Shown here piece by piece: positions 1 through 8,455 of a stretch of DNA of 26,996 bases. The stretch is from positions 1-26,996 of the forward strand of contig JAYWHK010000141.1 of the NCBI GenBank assembly GCA_043777755.1, written 5' to 3'. Source of the stretch: CANHEE01 sp043777755. GTDB taxonomy: Bacteria > Bacteroidota > Bacteroidia > Chitinophagales > Saprospiraceae. Below the pieces are notes generated by a model. The model did not search any database and was not told the origin of the DNA. It saw only the letters and a program-made list of their open reading frames with translations. The stretch's first letter is position 1, and every line of letters starts with the position of its first letter. A program made the translations under genes and the position numbers.

Positions 1-207
1 AGGAGCGTCTAAACGCAAAAGTATGGTGACATATACAAACTTTAGAAGGGCTGGTTAAATTAGATCCTTAGGGAAATGACATTGGACTTTAGTCGCACAT
101 CCTACGGGTTATCTTAATTTGTTCGCAGACGTAGCGTGTGCGACTAAAGTCGCCCTTACAAACAAACGTAGCGTGTGCGACTAAAGTCGCCCCTACAAAT
201 AAAAAAT
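1..207. other. Left-edge non-coding stretch
   Basis: I see no gene here. The left part (1-84) shows no recognisable feature and may be the tail of something outside the window. From 85 on it is filled with short palindromic repeats, listed separately. No clean TAnnTTTG promoter element is visible ahead of the gene at 208. Confidence 0.5.
85..199. repeat. REP-like palindromic repeats with GCGACTAAAGTCGC core
   Basis: Two direct copies of a 34-base unit lie at 129-162 and 166-199, with a period of 37 and one mismatch. Each begins ACGTAGCGTGTGCGACTAAA. The same 15-base core (TGTGCGACTAAAGTC) occurs inverted at 85-99. Inside each unit GCGAC-TAAA-GTCGC can form a small hairpin. This resembles dispersed REP-type intergenic repeats. 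The second copy contains a GTG that extends the downstream reading frame artificially. Confidence 0.75.
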
Positions 208-1617
208 ATGAAAACATCACGTCTTTGGAAATTGATACGGACTTTTGACAAGAAAGAAGTCAAAGAGTTGCGTAAATTTGTTGCTTCGCCCTTTTTCAAT
301 CAAAGGGAAGATGTGATTTTGCTATTTGAAGAACTCATAAAATGTATTCAAGTTAAAAAAATAACGCCTACAAAAGAACAACTTTTTAGCATTGTTTATC
401 CAAAAGAAAAGTTTGATGTACAGCAGATGCACCTGATTTCCAGTCTTTTATACAAAACCTTAGAACAGTTCTTGGCATACAATGAACTACACGAAAATCA
501 AGTGAAGGTCAAAATTCACCTCGCCGCAGCATACCGAAAAAAAAGATTGGAAGACCATTTTGAAAGAACGATTGAGGAAGCGCAAGCATTGCATAAAAAA
601 GATGAAATGCAAAATGCAGAACATTACGAAACAGAATATCAGATTATGCTGGAAGAATTTGGCTTTCAACATTTGACACAACGTATGGAGAACTACAAAT
701 TACAAGAAATATCTACCAATATGGACTTGTCGTTTGTTGCCAGAAAATTGCGCCAATCTTGTATGCTGCTTTCCCATCAAGCTGTTTTTAAAAAAGACTA
801 CGACTTTGGATTGCAAGATAGCATTATGACTTATGTAGAAAATAAAACAGAAATGCAAACGCCAGCTGTAATGACGTACTATTATTGCTATAAAGTACTG
901 AAATACAAGCAGGAGCAAGATTTTTTAGTTTTCAAAGATATGATAAGCCAAAACTCATGCTTATTTCCAGCAAAAGAAGCAAAGGATTTATTTCTTTTTG
1001 CTCAAAATTTTTGTATTAAAAAACTCAATGAAGAAGATGTGGAATATGCTCGAATTGGTTTGCGTTTGTATCAGGAAATGATAGATAAAAAACTCCTACT
1101 CGAAAACGGTGTTATCTCTCGTTTTGCGTATCGAAATATAATTAGTATGGGTATTTTGATTAAGGATTACGATTGGGTAGAGACATTTATCCGAGAATAT
1201 ACGCCGTTTTTAGAGTACAATTATCGAGAAAGTATGCCAAGTTTGAGCCTTGGTCGTTTGCATTACGAGCGTGGCGAATTGGATAAAGCGATGATTTTAT
1301 TGCAAAAAGCGGACTATACTGACCTTTTATTAAACCTTTCTGCAAAGACAATTTTAATGAAAATCTACTACGAATTAGATGAATTTGACTTGCTTTCGGC
1401 GCATTTGGCAGCCATGAAAAAATTTATTGCCAATCAGAATACTTTGGTAGAACCTTACAAAACCATCTACCATAACATCGTTATTTATACAAAAAAAATG
1501 ATTGAGATTAATTTTAATGATAAAAAAAATGTAGCGAAATTGGTCGGTGAAATCAACAATGAAAAGGTTTTGACAGAAAGAAAATGGATGTTAAAAATGC
1601 TAAGTCGGTTTAGTTAA
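208..1617 (+). CDS. Helical (TPR-like) protein of unknown function
   Basis: This encodes 469 residues from the ATG at 208. The frame is open from a GTG at 175, but that part lies inside the palindromic repeat, so the ATG (MKTSRLWKLIRTFDKKEV) is preferred. The N-terminal pattern, a helix rich in K and E followed by FVASPFFNQREDVILLFEEL, matches a type of protein I associate with Bacteroidetes, usually labelled only as hypothetical or TPR-containing. The rest looks all-helical, with alternating aromatic and charged positions as in degenerate TPR arrays. There is no signal peptide or membrane segment, so it is probably cytoplasmic. It converges on the histidine kinase gene, with 3 bases between the two stop codons and no terminator. 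A shared function with the kinase is not implied by the convergent layout. Confidence 0.85.
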   Translation: MKTSRLWKLIRTFDKKEVKELRKFVASPFFNQREDVILLFEELIKCIQVKKITPTKEQLFSIVYPKEKFDVQQMHLISSLLYKTLEQFLAYNELHENQVKVKIHLAAAYRKKRLEDHFERTIEEAQALHKKDEMQNAEHYETEYQIMLEEFGFQHLTQRMENYKLQEISTNMDLSFVARKLRQSCMLLSHQAVFKKDYDFGLQDSIMTYVENKTEMQTPAVMTYYYCYKVLKYKQEQDFLVFKDMISQNSCLFPAKEAKDLFLFAQNFCIKKLNEEDVEYARIGLRLYQEMIDKKLLLENGVISRFAYRNIISMGILIKDYDWVETFIREYTPFLEYNYRESMPSLSLGRLHYERGELDKAMILLQKADYTDLLLNLSAKTILMKIYYELDEFDLLSAHLAAMKKFIANQNTLVEPYKTIYHNIVIYTKKMIEINFNDKKNVAKLVGEINNEKVLTERKWMLKMLSRFS

Positions 1618-1620
1618 ATA

Positions 1621-3750
1621 CTATTCGTGTAACACTTTCTCTAAACCCAAAGGCAAGGTAAAACAAAAAGTAGTACCAACACCAACTTCGCCTTCTGCCC
1701 AAATCTTTCCGCCCAAACGAGTGATTACTTTTTGACAAATAGACAAGCCTATGCCCGTACCATCGTATTGCATTCGGGTATGAAGACGTTGAAATATCAC
1801 AAAAACACGCTCTCGATGTTCCGCACTGATGCCAATACCATTGTCTGCGATTTTGAATAAAAAATCATTTTTCCGTCTTTCGCAGCTAATATTAATGATT
1901 GGTTGTACGTTAGGTTTTCTAAATTTAATGGCATTACTCAATAAATTTTGAAAAACTTGCGCCAATCTTGATGGAATAATACGCAACGTTGGCATCTCGC
2001 CAACAGTAATGTCTGTATCTGTTTCCCTTGTCAAAAGTTTAAGGTTAAACATGGCATATTCGACGATTTCAGTGATGTCCGTTTCGTCTTCATCTTCGTT
2101 CTCTTTACCAATTGTTGCATACTGTAAAAGCCCATCTAACAGTAGATTCATTCGAGTTGCCCCTTCATTGATAAAACCGCTATACGCATCAATATCTTCG
2201 CTTTGATTTTTTGGCAAACGCCTCATAATCAATTGAATATAACTTGCAATCATACGCAAAGGCTCTTTCAAATCATGTGAAACAACATACGCAAATTGCT
2301 GTAATTCTTCGTTTGCTTGAGAAAGTTCTGTATTCTGTTTAGAGATCTTCTTACCTTGCTCAAGGAGCTTGCCTTGGTATTCATTTTCCTTTTGGAGCTG
2401 TTCTATCTGACTTTGTTTTTCTTTTATTTCATAGCGAATCTCAATGTCAATCGCTTGCAAATTACGCTGTTCCGATGCAACTTTTTCATGCAATTGCGTA
2501 AATGCAAATTGATAAAGATAGGCTTTCTCAAAATCTTTGAGCTGCGCATAAATGTCTGCCAAAAGCTGATAGGCTTTCATCGTATTAAGGTCATCTTCGG
2601 CAGTCAAAGACGTTTCGAGTCCATCTTCAGTTAATTTTATAGCACTGTCAAAATCACCCAAATCGTAATGCAATTGCCCCAGATTAATCAAGTTAATCTG
2701 ACGACCATTGATGTTACCCAAATCAACAATCAATTGTCGGGCTTCTTCAGCATAAATCAAGGCTTCCGTTGTATTACTTTCCAAACGATACACCCTACTG
2801 AGCTGCGTCAGCGACAAAGCAATCATTTCTTGGTACTGAATCTGAGTCGCAAGACTTAATGCTTTTTCAAAATATTTTTTAGCCTCTGCCGTTTCGTTGT
2901 TCCGAGCATTGATATTGCCAATATTATTATAGACAATTGCCAAAGTGTTTTTCTCCAAAACATCTTCATAGCTCTCCACAATACTTACATAACGCTTAAG
3001 TGCTTCGTCGTGATTTTGTAAATGTGCGTAAATCGTACCAATATTAATGTAACTATTCGCAATACTTTGACGATAATTAATACTTCTTGCAATTTCTAAA
3101 GCTTCGATAAAATAGCCCATTGCCGTTTTAAAATCATTGCGAATACTATTGACGATCGCTAAATTGTTGAGTGCAACGATTTTTTTCTCTACATCACCCA
3201 AAACATTGCACAATTCCAATAAAGTATTGCTGTACGTTTCGAGGTTTCCATATTCTTGACTTTTCAAATAAGCCTGTACCAAAGCATGATAAACCTCTGC
3301 AACAATCGCATCTGCAACGGTGTATTTGGTCAAAAGAGAAAGCGCATCTCTCGAAATACGCAAGGCTTCCCGAAAATTATTTGTAGCCGTATAAAGACGA
3401 CTGAAAGCCGCATAAGTCAAGACCTTTTCGCTGATATTGTCCTCACATTCCGCCAAAATAGTTTGTAGAATATGATTTGCTTCATCAAAATTTTTACAAA
3501 AAATCAGCCAATCAACATATAAAAATTGAAAATTAAACCCTTTATTTTCTTTTATAAAAGGTAAAAAATCCTCTAATTTTTTATCCCAATATTTATCGCC
3601 GCTGTATTTTCTTTGAGTAAAAAAAATCAAAAACAGCCAATAATTCTTTTCAGATTCTTCTAATTTATTTTTTTCATACAAAAGCGTAGCCAACTCCTCC
3701 GCTTCGACAAGTTTTTTTGCATAAAAAAGAACAGCTATATTTTGATTCAT
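1621..3750 (-). CDS. Cytoplasmic TPR-sensor histidine kinase
   Basis: This encodes 709 residues from the ATG at 3750. The frame stays open to 3834, but that extension translates the ttctaaattc repeats and is rejected. Residues about 60-430 form TPR-like helical pairs (for example NNLAIVNSIRNDFKTAMGYF and INIGTIYAHLQNHDEALKRY). A charged coiled coil follows at about 435-485. The transmitter begins with the H-box YVVSHDLKEPLRMIASYIQL, with phospho-acceptor His492. The ATPase domain shows the N-box (VFQNLLSNAIKFRK, about 599-612), the G1 box IADNGIGI, the F-box (VFQRLH-like) and the G2 box GTGIGLS. There is no membrane segment and no receiver domain, so it should autophosphorylate in the cytoplasm in response to a ligand or partner bound by the TPRs and pass the phosphate to an unlinked regulator. 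The signal is unknown. Confidence 0.92.
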   Translation of the reverse strand: MNQNIAVLFYAKKLVEAEELATLLYEKNKLEESEKNYWLFLIFFTQRKYSGDKYWDKKLEDFLPFIKENKGFNFQFLYVDWLIFCKNFDEANHILQTILAECEDNISEKVLTYAAFSRLYTATNNFREALRISRDALSLLTKYTVADAIVAEVYHALVQAYLKSQEYGNLETYSNTLLELCNVLGDVEKKIVALNNLAIVNSIRNDFKTAMGYFIEALEIARSINYRQSIANSYINIGTIYAHLQNHDEALKRYVSIVESYEDVLEKNTLAIVYNNIGNINARNNETAEAKKYFEKALSLATQIQYQEMIALSLTQLSRVYRLESNTTEALIYAEEARQLIVDLGNINGRQINLINLGQLHYDLGDFDSAIKLTEDGLETSLTAEDDLNTMKAYQLLADIYAQLKDFEKAYLYQFAFTQLHEKVASEQRNLQAIDIEIRYEIKEKQSQIEQLQKENEYQGKLLEQGKKISKQNTELSQANEELQQFAYVVSHDLKEPLRMIASYIQLIMRRLPKNQSEDIDAYSGFINEGATRMNLLLDGLLQYATIGKENEDEDETDITEIVEYAMFNLKLLTRETDTDITVGEMPTLRIIPSRLAQVFQNLLSNAIKFRKPNVQPIINISCERRKNDFLFKIADNGIGISAEHRERVFVIFQRLHTRMQYDGTGIGLSICQKVITRLGGKIWAEGEVGVGTTFCFTLPLGLEKVLHE

Positions 3751-3751
3751 A

Positions 3752-3800
3752 GTTCTAAATTCTGGTTCTAAATTCAAGATTCTAAATTCTAAATTCAAGA
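3752..3800. repeat. Low-complexity ttctaaattc repeat
   Basis: Four overlapping or closely spaced copies of ttctaaatt(c) lie directly upstream of the histidine kinase start codon. They are separated by short variable spacers (tgg, aaga). The array has no stop codon in the kinase frame, which is why that frame appears to extend to 3834. Confidence 0.7.
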
Positions 3801-3883
3801 ATCGAAAAACAAATGATTGCGCTAATCCAGTCAATTTTTTATCCTTTTAATAAAAAATGAGCCTATAAAATAAAAAACGACTC

Positions 3884-3968
3884 TGTCATCCTGAGCGTGC
3901 GAAGGAACTTACGAGGAAGACTACGTAGAGGTCATAACTATAAGTTCCTTCGCACGCTCAGGATGACA
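3884..3968. repeat. Perfect 28-bp inverted repeat (large hairpin)
   Basis: The arms at 3884-3911 and 3941-3968 are exact reverse complements. They begin TGTCATCCTGAGCGTGCGAA and end with GGATGACA. The loop is 29 bases. It lies downstream of purN and upstream of the histidine kinase. It could end purN transcription, although no strong T-run follows on the minus strand. Perfect arms of this kind are typical of small mobile palindromic elements. Confidence 0.85.
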
Positions 3969-4051
3969 GCCCAGATATTTTAGTAAATTTCTTGGTTTTA
4001 ATAAAAAAATGGAAACTAATTCGAATCATCATAAATTTCGAGGTCATGCGC

Positions 4052-4089
4052 TACTCTCCCACTTTCTTACTTTCTTACTCTCCCACTTT
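4052..4089. repeat. Imperfect tandem ctctcccacttt/cttactt repeat overlapping the purN 3' end
   Basis: The stretch contains ctctcccactttctta, then ctttctta, then ctctcccacttt again. The right-hand copy supplies the last purN codons (GKVGE, stop at 4075-4077). Confidence 0.55.
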
Positions 4090-4659
4090 CCCCATCAAAA
4101 CCTCCTCAATTACTTTTGCAAAATGCTGATGTTCAAGCGACAATACTTTTTTAGCAATTACAAGCGCATCGTCAGAAGGAGAAAGTTCGCATTTTGCTTG
4201 AAAAATAATGTTTCCTTCATCGTAATGCTCATCAACAAAATGAATGGTCATACCAGATTCCGTTTCGCCAGCCGCTTTTACGGCTTCGTGAACATGATGA
4301 CCGTACATACCTTTACCACCGTATTTTGGCAACAAAGCAGGATGAATATTGACAATTTGATTCGGAAAATGTTGAACAAGATAAGAAGGAATCAGCCAAA
4401 GGAAACCAGCCAAAACAATCAAATCAATTTCTTTCTCTTTTAGAACAGTCAAAATCTGTTCCGAATTGTAAAAATAATCACGCTTGAGAATAAAAGTGTC
4501 AATTCCAGCATTTTGGGCAATGTCCAGAACGCCAGCTTCCGCCTTATTAGCAATGACGATGGCAACCTTGATTTTATCATTTTTTTCAAAATGCTCAATA
4601 ATTTTTTTTGCATTAGAACCTGAGCCAGAAGCGAAGATGGCGATGTGTTTAGTATTCAT
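4075..4659 (-). CDS. purN: Phosphoribosylglycinamide formyltransferase (GART)
   Basis: This enzyme transfers a formyl group from 10-formyltetrahydrofolate to glycinamide ribonucleotide, the third step of de novo purine synthesis, in the cytoplasm. The 194-residue length fits PurN. Visible are the N-terminal Rossmann-type start IAIFASGSGSN, the central NIHPALLP motif with Asn104 and His106 as the catalytic pair, and FVDEHYDEGNII, where Asp147 would be the third catalytic residue. The start is the ATG at 4659, immediately before IAIFASG; the open frame upstream to 4716 is a Phe-rich artefact. It is a single gene followed by repeat-rich spacer. No other pur gene is in view. Confidence 0.96.
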   Translation of the reverse strand: MNTKHIAIFASGSGSNAKKIIEHFEKNDKIKVAIVIANKAEAGVLDIAQNAGIDTFILKRDYFYNSEQILTVLKEKEIDLIVLAGFLWLIPSYLVQHFPNQIVNIHPALLPKYGGKGMYGHHVHEAVKAAGETESGMTIHFVDEHYDEGNIIFQAKCELSPSDDALVIAKKVLSLEHQHFAKVIEEVLMGKVGE

Positions 4660-5082
4660 GGTGCAAAAATGAAAATTTTTTTGAAAAAAACAGGAAAAAA
4701 GAAAAAAATTAAACAAAATAATATTTGGTCTAAAAAAGAAAAAAATTTATAATGCTTGATAATCAATAAATTATATTTTGATTTTTCGACAAAACGAAAA
4801 AAATAAACGATTAAAGGCAGCCTTTTTAAAAAATAAACGTTTTAAAATTATGAAAATAAATATTTATTTTCATAATTTTACGCTTTGAAATATTAAAGTC
4901 ACGCAGACCGCTATATTTCAAAAAAAACTTTGACTTAGCTTTCCCATCAAAGTTCATTAAAAATGATTTACTCCAAAAACACTATTTTATTAGAAACTGT
5001 ATTTTAAGACGAAGAATCGTTGCCGCTAAGTTTAGGGAAACGCAATTATTCGGAGTTAAACAATTAAATTTTTCGGATTAGT
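4660..5082. other. Very AT-rich leader between purN and the susC-like gene
   Basis: This 423-base stretch separates two divergent genes. I see no ORF and no exact TAnnTTTG element; there are only near matches with spacer length off by one, such as TATATTTTG near 4772-4780. It holds a 38-base palindrome (listed separately) and two weaker inverted repeats: TTTGAAATAT (4884-4893) with ATATTTCAAA (4913-4922), and AACTTTGA (4926-4933) with TCAAAGTT (4947-4954). These suggest a long structured 5' leader for the transporter operon. Confidence 0.5.
4843..4880. promoter_or_regulatory. Perfect 38-base AT-rich palindrome
   Basis: Positions 4843-4861 (TAAAATTATGAAAATAAAT) and 4862-4880 are exact reverse complements with no loop. 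It lies about 200 bases upstream of the susC-like start and about 180 bases upstream of the purN start. It could be a dimeric operator, or a cruciform or bidirectional terminator-like structure. The function is inferred; the symmetry is seen. Confidence 0.5.
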
Positions 5083-8000
5083 ATGAAAAAACTTTCACTA
5101 TTTCTGGTGATGTTTTTTGCAATGGTAGGAACTATCATCGCACAAAGAACAGTCACTGGAAAAGTAAGCGACGCTAAGGGCGAGCCATTAATTGGTGCCA
5201 ATATCTTAGCAAAAGGTTCAAGCGCAGGAGCTACAACAGATGTTGATGGCAATTACCGTTTGAGCGTTCCAGCTGGTGCTTCTGCCTTGGTAGTAAGCTA
5301 CACCAGCTATGAAACACAAGAAATTCCTTTGGGAGCTTCTAATGTTGTTGATGTCATTTTGGCTGAAAACACAAAGGTTATCGGAGAGGTTATTGTAACC
5401 GCTATCGGTATTCAGCGTGACAAAAAGTCATTAGGCTACGCTGCAACAGATTTAAAGGCAGATGAAATTGCACAACGCAATGAGTCTGACCCAATTCGTG
5501 CACTTTCGGCAAAAGTTCCAGGTGTTCAAATTACAGGTGGCGGTGGTGCACCAGGTCAATCAACGAAAATCAACATTCGTGGTTTTTCTTCAATGACTGG
5601 TAACACGCAACCATTATTTGTTGTAGATGGTATTCCTTTTGACAACTCTGTAAATAGTACAGAAGGCGGTCAATCACAAGGAACTCAATTTACAAACCGT
5701 GCTTATGACATTGACCCTAACAACATTGAAAACATTACAATCTTAAAAGGTGCTGCGGCATCTGCTTTGTATGGTTCTCGTGCAACGAATGGTGTTATCT
5801 TGATTACTACAAAATCTGGTAAAAAATCCCGTAAAGGTTTGGAAGTAACTTACAATTCATCTTATTCAGTGGAGCAAGTATCTTCTTTGCCAAACTACCA
5901 AGATGTTTATATGCAAGGTTCTAATCAAAACTATAACGGTGGTTTTATCGGAAACTGGGGTTCTCCTTTTCCAGCAGAGGTAGATAGAATAAATGGTGAG
6001 TTAGGTTTTTCAAGATACTCAAAAGTATTTGCGGCAGGTTATCCAGAAGGAACAGCTCCGCATCCACTTACAGGTGTTCCATTTGGTGCAGCTCGTTACC
6101 AAACTGTATTTCCTGAGTTAATGGAAGTTGACCCAGCAGATCCAACCAAAAAGCGTGCTATTCCAGTAGCATTAAAGCCTTATGATTTCTTAAAAGACTT
6201 CTTTCAAGATGGTCGTTTGATGGAAAATGCTTTGACCTTCTCAGGTGGTGGTGACAATACAACCATGAACGCTACCATCTCTCGTATGGACAATACAGGT
6301 ATTGTTGCTGGTATGAAATCAAATCGTACAACAGTTGGTTTGGGTGGTACATCTAAATTAGCGAATGGTTTGACTGTTACTGCCAATGTGAACTATGTAA
6401 ATACACAACAATCAACACCACCAATTGCACCTGGCTATTTCCGTGATTATGGCGGAGCAACTGATGCGTCTATTTATGGCCGTTTGTTCTATTTGCCCCG
6501 TAACTATAACTTGATGGGTTATCCTTTTGAGAATCCTGTAACTGGTGATAATGTATTTTATCGTGCATTGGACAATCCATTGTGGTTGGTTAAAAACTCA
6601 AGATACAATTCTAACGTAAATCGTGCTTTCGGAGGTGTCGCCTTGAATTACGATGTGAACAATTGGTTAAGTTTGACAGCTCGTGGAGGTATCAATACTT
6701 ACTCTGATGACCGTCAATATTTCTCTCGTTCAGGCAGCGAAATTGATCCTCGTGGTAGAATTTGGAACAACAACATTAGAAGAACTGAATTAGACTTCAA
6801 CTATTTTGCAACCATCAAAGGTAACATTACTTCTGATTTAGACTTTAGATTGATTGGAGGTTTGAATAATAACCACCGTGAAAGAACAGACCGTTTTATT
6901 GATGGTGATGGAATTATTACAAACCAATTGAGAAACTTGAGAAATACTTCTACTCAAATCGTACGATATGATAATAAGTATTCACAAAACTTGTACGCAG
7001 TATATGGTGACTTACAATTGGGTTACAAAAACTTCTTGTATTTAGGAGCTACAGTTCGTAATGACTGGTCTTCAACATTGCCAAAATCGGGTAACAGCTA
7101 TTTCTATCCAGCAGTAAATACTTCTTTTGTATTGAATGAAGCATTCAAATTGCCTGCAATCTTTGATTTAGCGAAAATTCGTGCTTCTTGGGCACAAGTT
7201 GGTAATGAGGCAACTCCTTATCAAGTTGCCACAACTTATAGCATTAGCCAGCCATTTATCAATGTCGCAGGAACCAATGTAAACAGAGCAACATTGGCTA
7301 ATTTATTGAAAAATGCTGGGCTAAAGAATGAGTTAACAGAAGAAATAGAATTTGGTGCTGACATTCGTATGTTCAAAAGCCGTTTAGGAATTGACTTCGC
7401 ATGGTTCAAACGTAACTCTTATGATCAAATCACAAGAGCTAAATTAGCTCCATCTTCAGGTTTTGAAGAAGGCGTTATCAATGCTGGTGAAGTTGAAAAT
7501 AAAGGTATTGAATTGGCTTTGACAATTGTACCTATCAAAACAGCGAACTTTACTTGGAATTCTTCTGTAAACTTTACTAAAATCAAATCATTAATTGTTG
7601 ATGCTGGTGAAGGCGGACAAATCGTTTATGGCCCTTCTGATGATTATGTAGGTGGTACAATCCACAAAAATGGTTTCCCTTACGGTCAGATTTTTGGAAC
7701 TGCGTTGGCAAAAAGTGCTACAGGACAAACATTAGTTGATAAAAATACAGGATTAACTATCTGGCAGTCTGGCAACCAAATTATTGGTGACCCTAATCCA
7801 GATTTCACAGTTGGTTTTGTGAACTCATTCTCTTGGAAAGGTCTTAGCATCAATGCTTTAATTGACTGGAAACAAGGCGGAGATATTTTCTCTACAACAG
7901 CAGCTTCATTGTTATTGCGTGGTCAGTTGGCTTGGCAGACAGACCGTGAAGGTTTGCGTGTAATCAAAGGTGTATATGGTGACCCTGATAGCCAAGAAGC

Positions 8001-8370
8001 AGTTCTTAGCGACGGTAAAGAAGTTCAAAATACAGTACCAATTTCTGCATTTGGTTTCCACTTCTCAGAAGGTTATGGTGCTTATGGTGCAGCAAGTACG
8101 AATGTGTATGATGCAACAGTATTACGTCTTCGTGAAGTTTCAATCGGTTATGATTTGCCTAAAAAAGTATTAAGCAAGACACCGTTTGGCTCTTTCCGTT
8201 TGTCTATTTCTGGTCGTAACTTATGGTTCTACGCACCAAATATGTTGAAAGACTTAAACTTAGACCCTGAGGTATTGACTCAAAATGCGGATTCAAACGT
8301 ACAAGGTTTTGACTTTGGTGCAACACCAACGACTCGTCGTATGGGTGTGAACTTAAACGTAACATTCTAA
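5083..8370 (+). CDS. SusC/RagA-type TonB-dependent outer-membrane transporter
   Basis: This 1095-residue protein has a signal peptide (residues 1-20, ending TIIA). A carboxypeptidase-regulatory-like beta domain follows at about 22-95 (TVTGKVSDAKGEPLIGANIL), then a TonB-box-like EVIVTAIG (102-109). The plug domain (about 110-245) ends in the SusC-class signature LKGAAASALYGSRATNGVI. A long beta-barrel ends in a terminal Phe. Such proteins form a lidded channel with a SusD lipoprotein and import oligosaccharides, peptides or other large substrates using energy from TonB-ExbBD. There is no N-terminal STN signalling domain and no sigma/anti-sigma pair nearby, so regulation through that route is unlikely. 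The substrate cannot be deduced because no degradative enzyme is encoded alongside. Confidence 0.96.
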   Translation: MKKLSLFLVMFFAMVGTIIAQRTVTGKVSDAKGEPLIGANILAKGSSAGATTDVDGNYRLSVPAGASALVVSYTSYETQEIPLGASNVVDVILAENTKVIGEVIVTAIGIQRDKKSLGYAATDLKADEIAQRNESDPIRALSAKVPGVQITGGGGAPGQSTKINIRGFSSMTGNTQPLFVVDGIPFDNSVNSTEGGQSQGTQFTNRAYDIDPNNIENITILKGAAASALYGSRATNGVILITTKSGKKSRKGLEVTYNSSYSVEQVSSLPNYQDVYMQGSNQNYNGGFIGNWGSPFPAEVDRINGELGFSRYSKVFAAGYPEGTAPHPLTGVPFGAARYQTVFPELMEVDPADPTKKRAIPVALKPYDFLKDFFQDGRLMENALTFSGGGDNTTMNATISRMDNTGIVAGMKSNRTTVGLGGTSKLANGLTVTANVNYVNTQQSTPPIAPGYFRDYGGATDASIYGRLFYLPRNYNLMGYPFENPVTGDNVFYRALDNPLWLVKNSRYNSNVNRAFGGVALNYDVNNWLSLTARGGINTYSDDRQYFSRSGSEIDPRGRIWNNNIRRTELDFNYFATIKGNITSDLDFRLIGGLNNNHRERTDRFIDGDGIITNQLRNLRNTSTQIVRYDNKYSQNLYAVYGDLQLGYKNFLYLGATVRNDWSSTLPKSGNSYFYPAVNTSFVLNEAFKLPAIFDLAKIRASWAQVGNEATPYQVATTYSISQPFINVAGTNVNRATLANLLKNAGLKNELTEEIEFGADIRMFKSRLGIDFAWFKRNSYDQITRAKLAPSSGFEEGVINAGEVENKGIELALTIVPIKTANFTWNSSVNFTKIKSLIVDAGEGGQIVYGPSDDYVGGTIHKNGFPYGQIFGTALAKSATGQTLVDKNTGLTIWQSGNQIIGDPNPDFTVGFVNSFSWKGLSINALIDWKQGGDIFSTTAASLLLRGQLAWQTDREGLRVIKGVYGDPDSQEAVLSDGKEVQNTVPISAFGFHFSEGYGAYGAASTNVYDATVLRLREVSIGYDLPKKVLSKTPFGSFRLSISGRNLWFYAPNMLKDLNLDPEVLTQNADSNVQGFDFGATPTTRRMGVNLNVTF

Positions 8371-8371
8371 A

Positions 8372-8431
8372 ATCAATAAAAACTTAAATTTTTATTGATA
8401 TTTTTAAAATGAATCAGTTCCCTGATTTTTT
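8372..8431 (+). terminator. Two hairpins in the susC-susD spacer
   Basis: The first hairpin has 11-bp arms ATCAATAAAAA (8372-8382) and TTTTTATTGAT (8389-8399). The second is AATCAG (8412-8417), loop TTCC, CTGATT (8422-8427), followed by a T run to 8431. Both lie between the two genes of the operon, so they may act as partial terminators or RNA-stability structures that set the transporter to lipoprotein ratio. Confidence 0.55.
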
Positions 8432-8455
8432 CTTAAAAAATTAAAATACAAAACA

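Noticed and set aside
175..207. GTG start for the gene at 208
   Set aside because: It lies in a palindromic repeat; the ATG at 208 gives the family-like N-terminus.
3751..3834. N-terminal extension of the histidine kinase
   Set aside because: The extra residues (FRFLNLEFRILNLEPEFR) are the translation of the ttctaaattc repeat.
4009..4443. 144-codon + frame over purN
   Set aside because: It is antisense to the clear PurN motifs, and its N-terminal part translates a low-complexity repeat.
4684..4930. susC promoter from near matches to TAnnTTTG
   Set aside because: All candidates (for example TATATTTTG, TACGCTTTG) have the wrong internal spacing.
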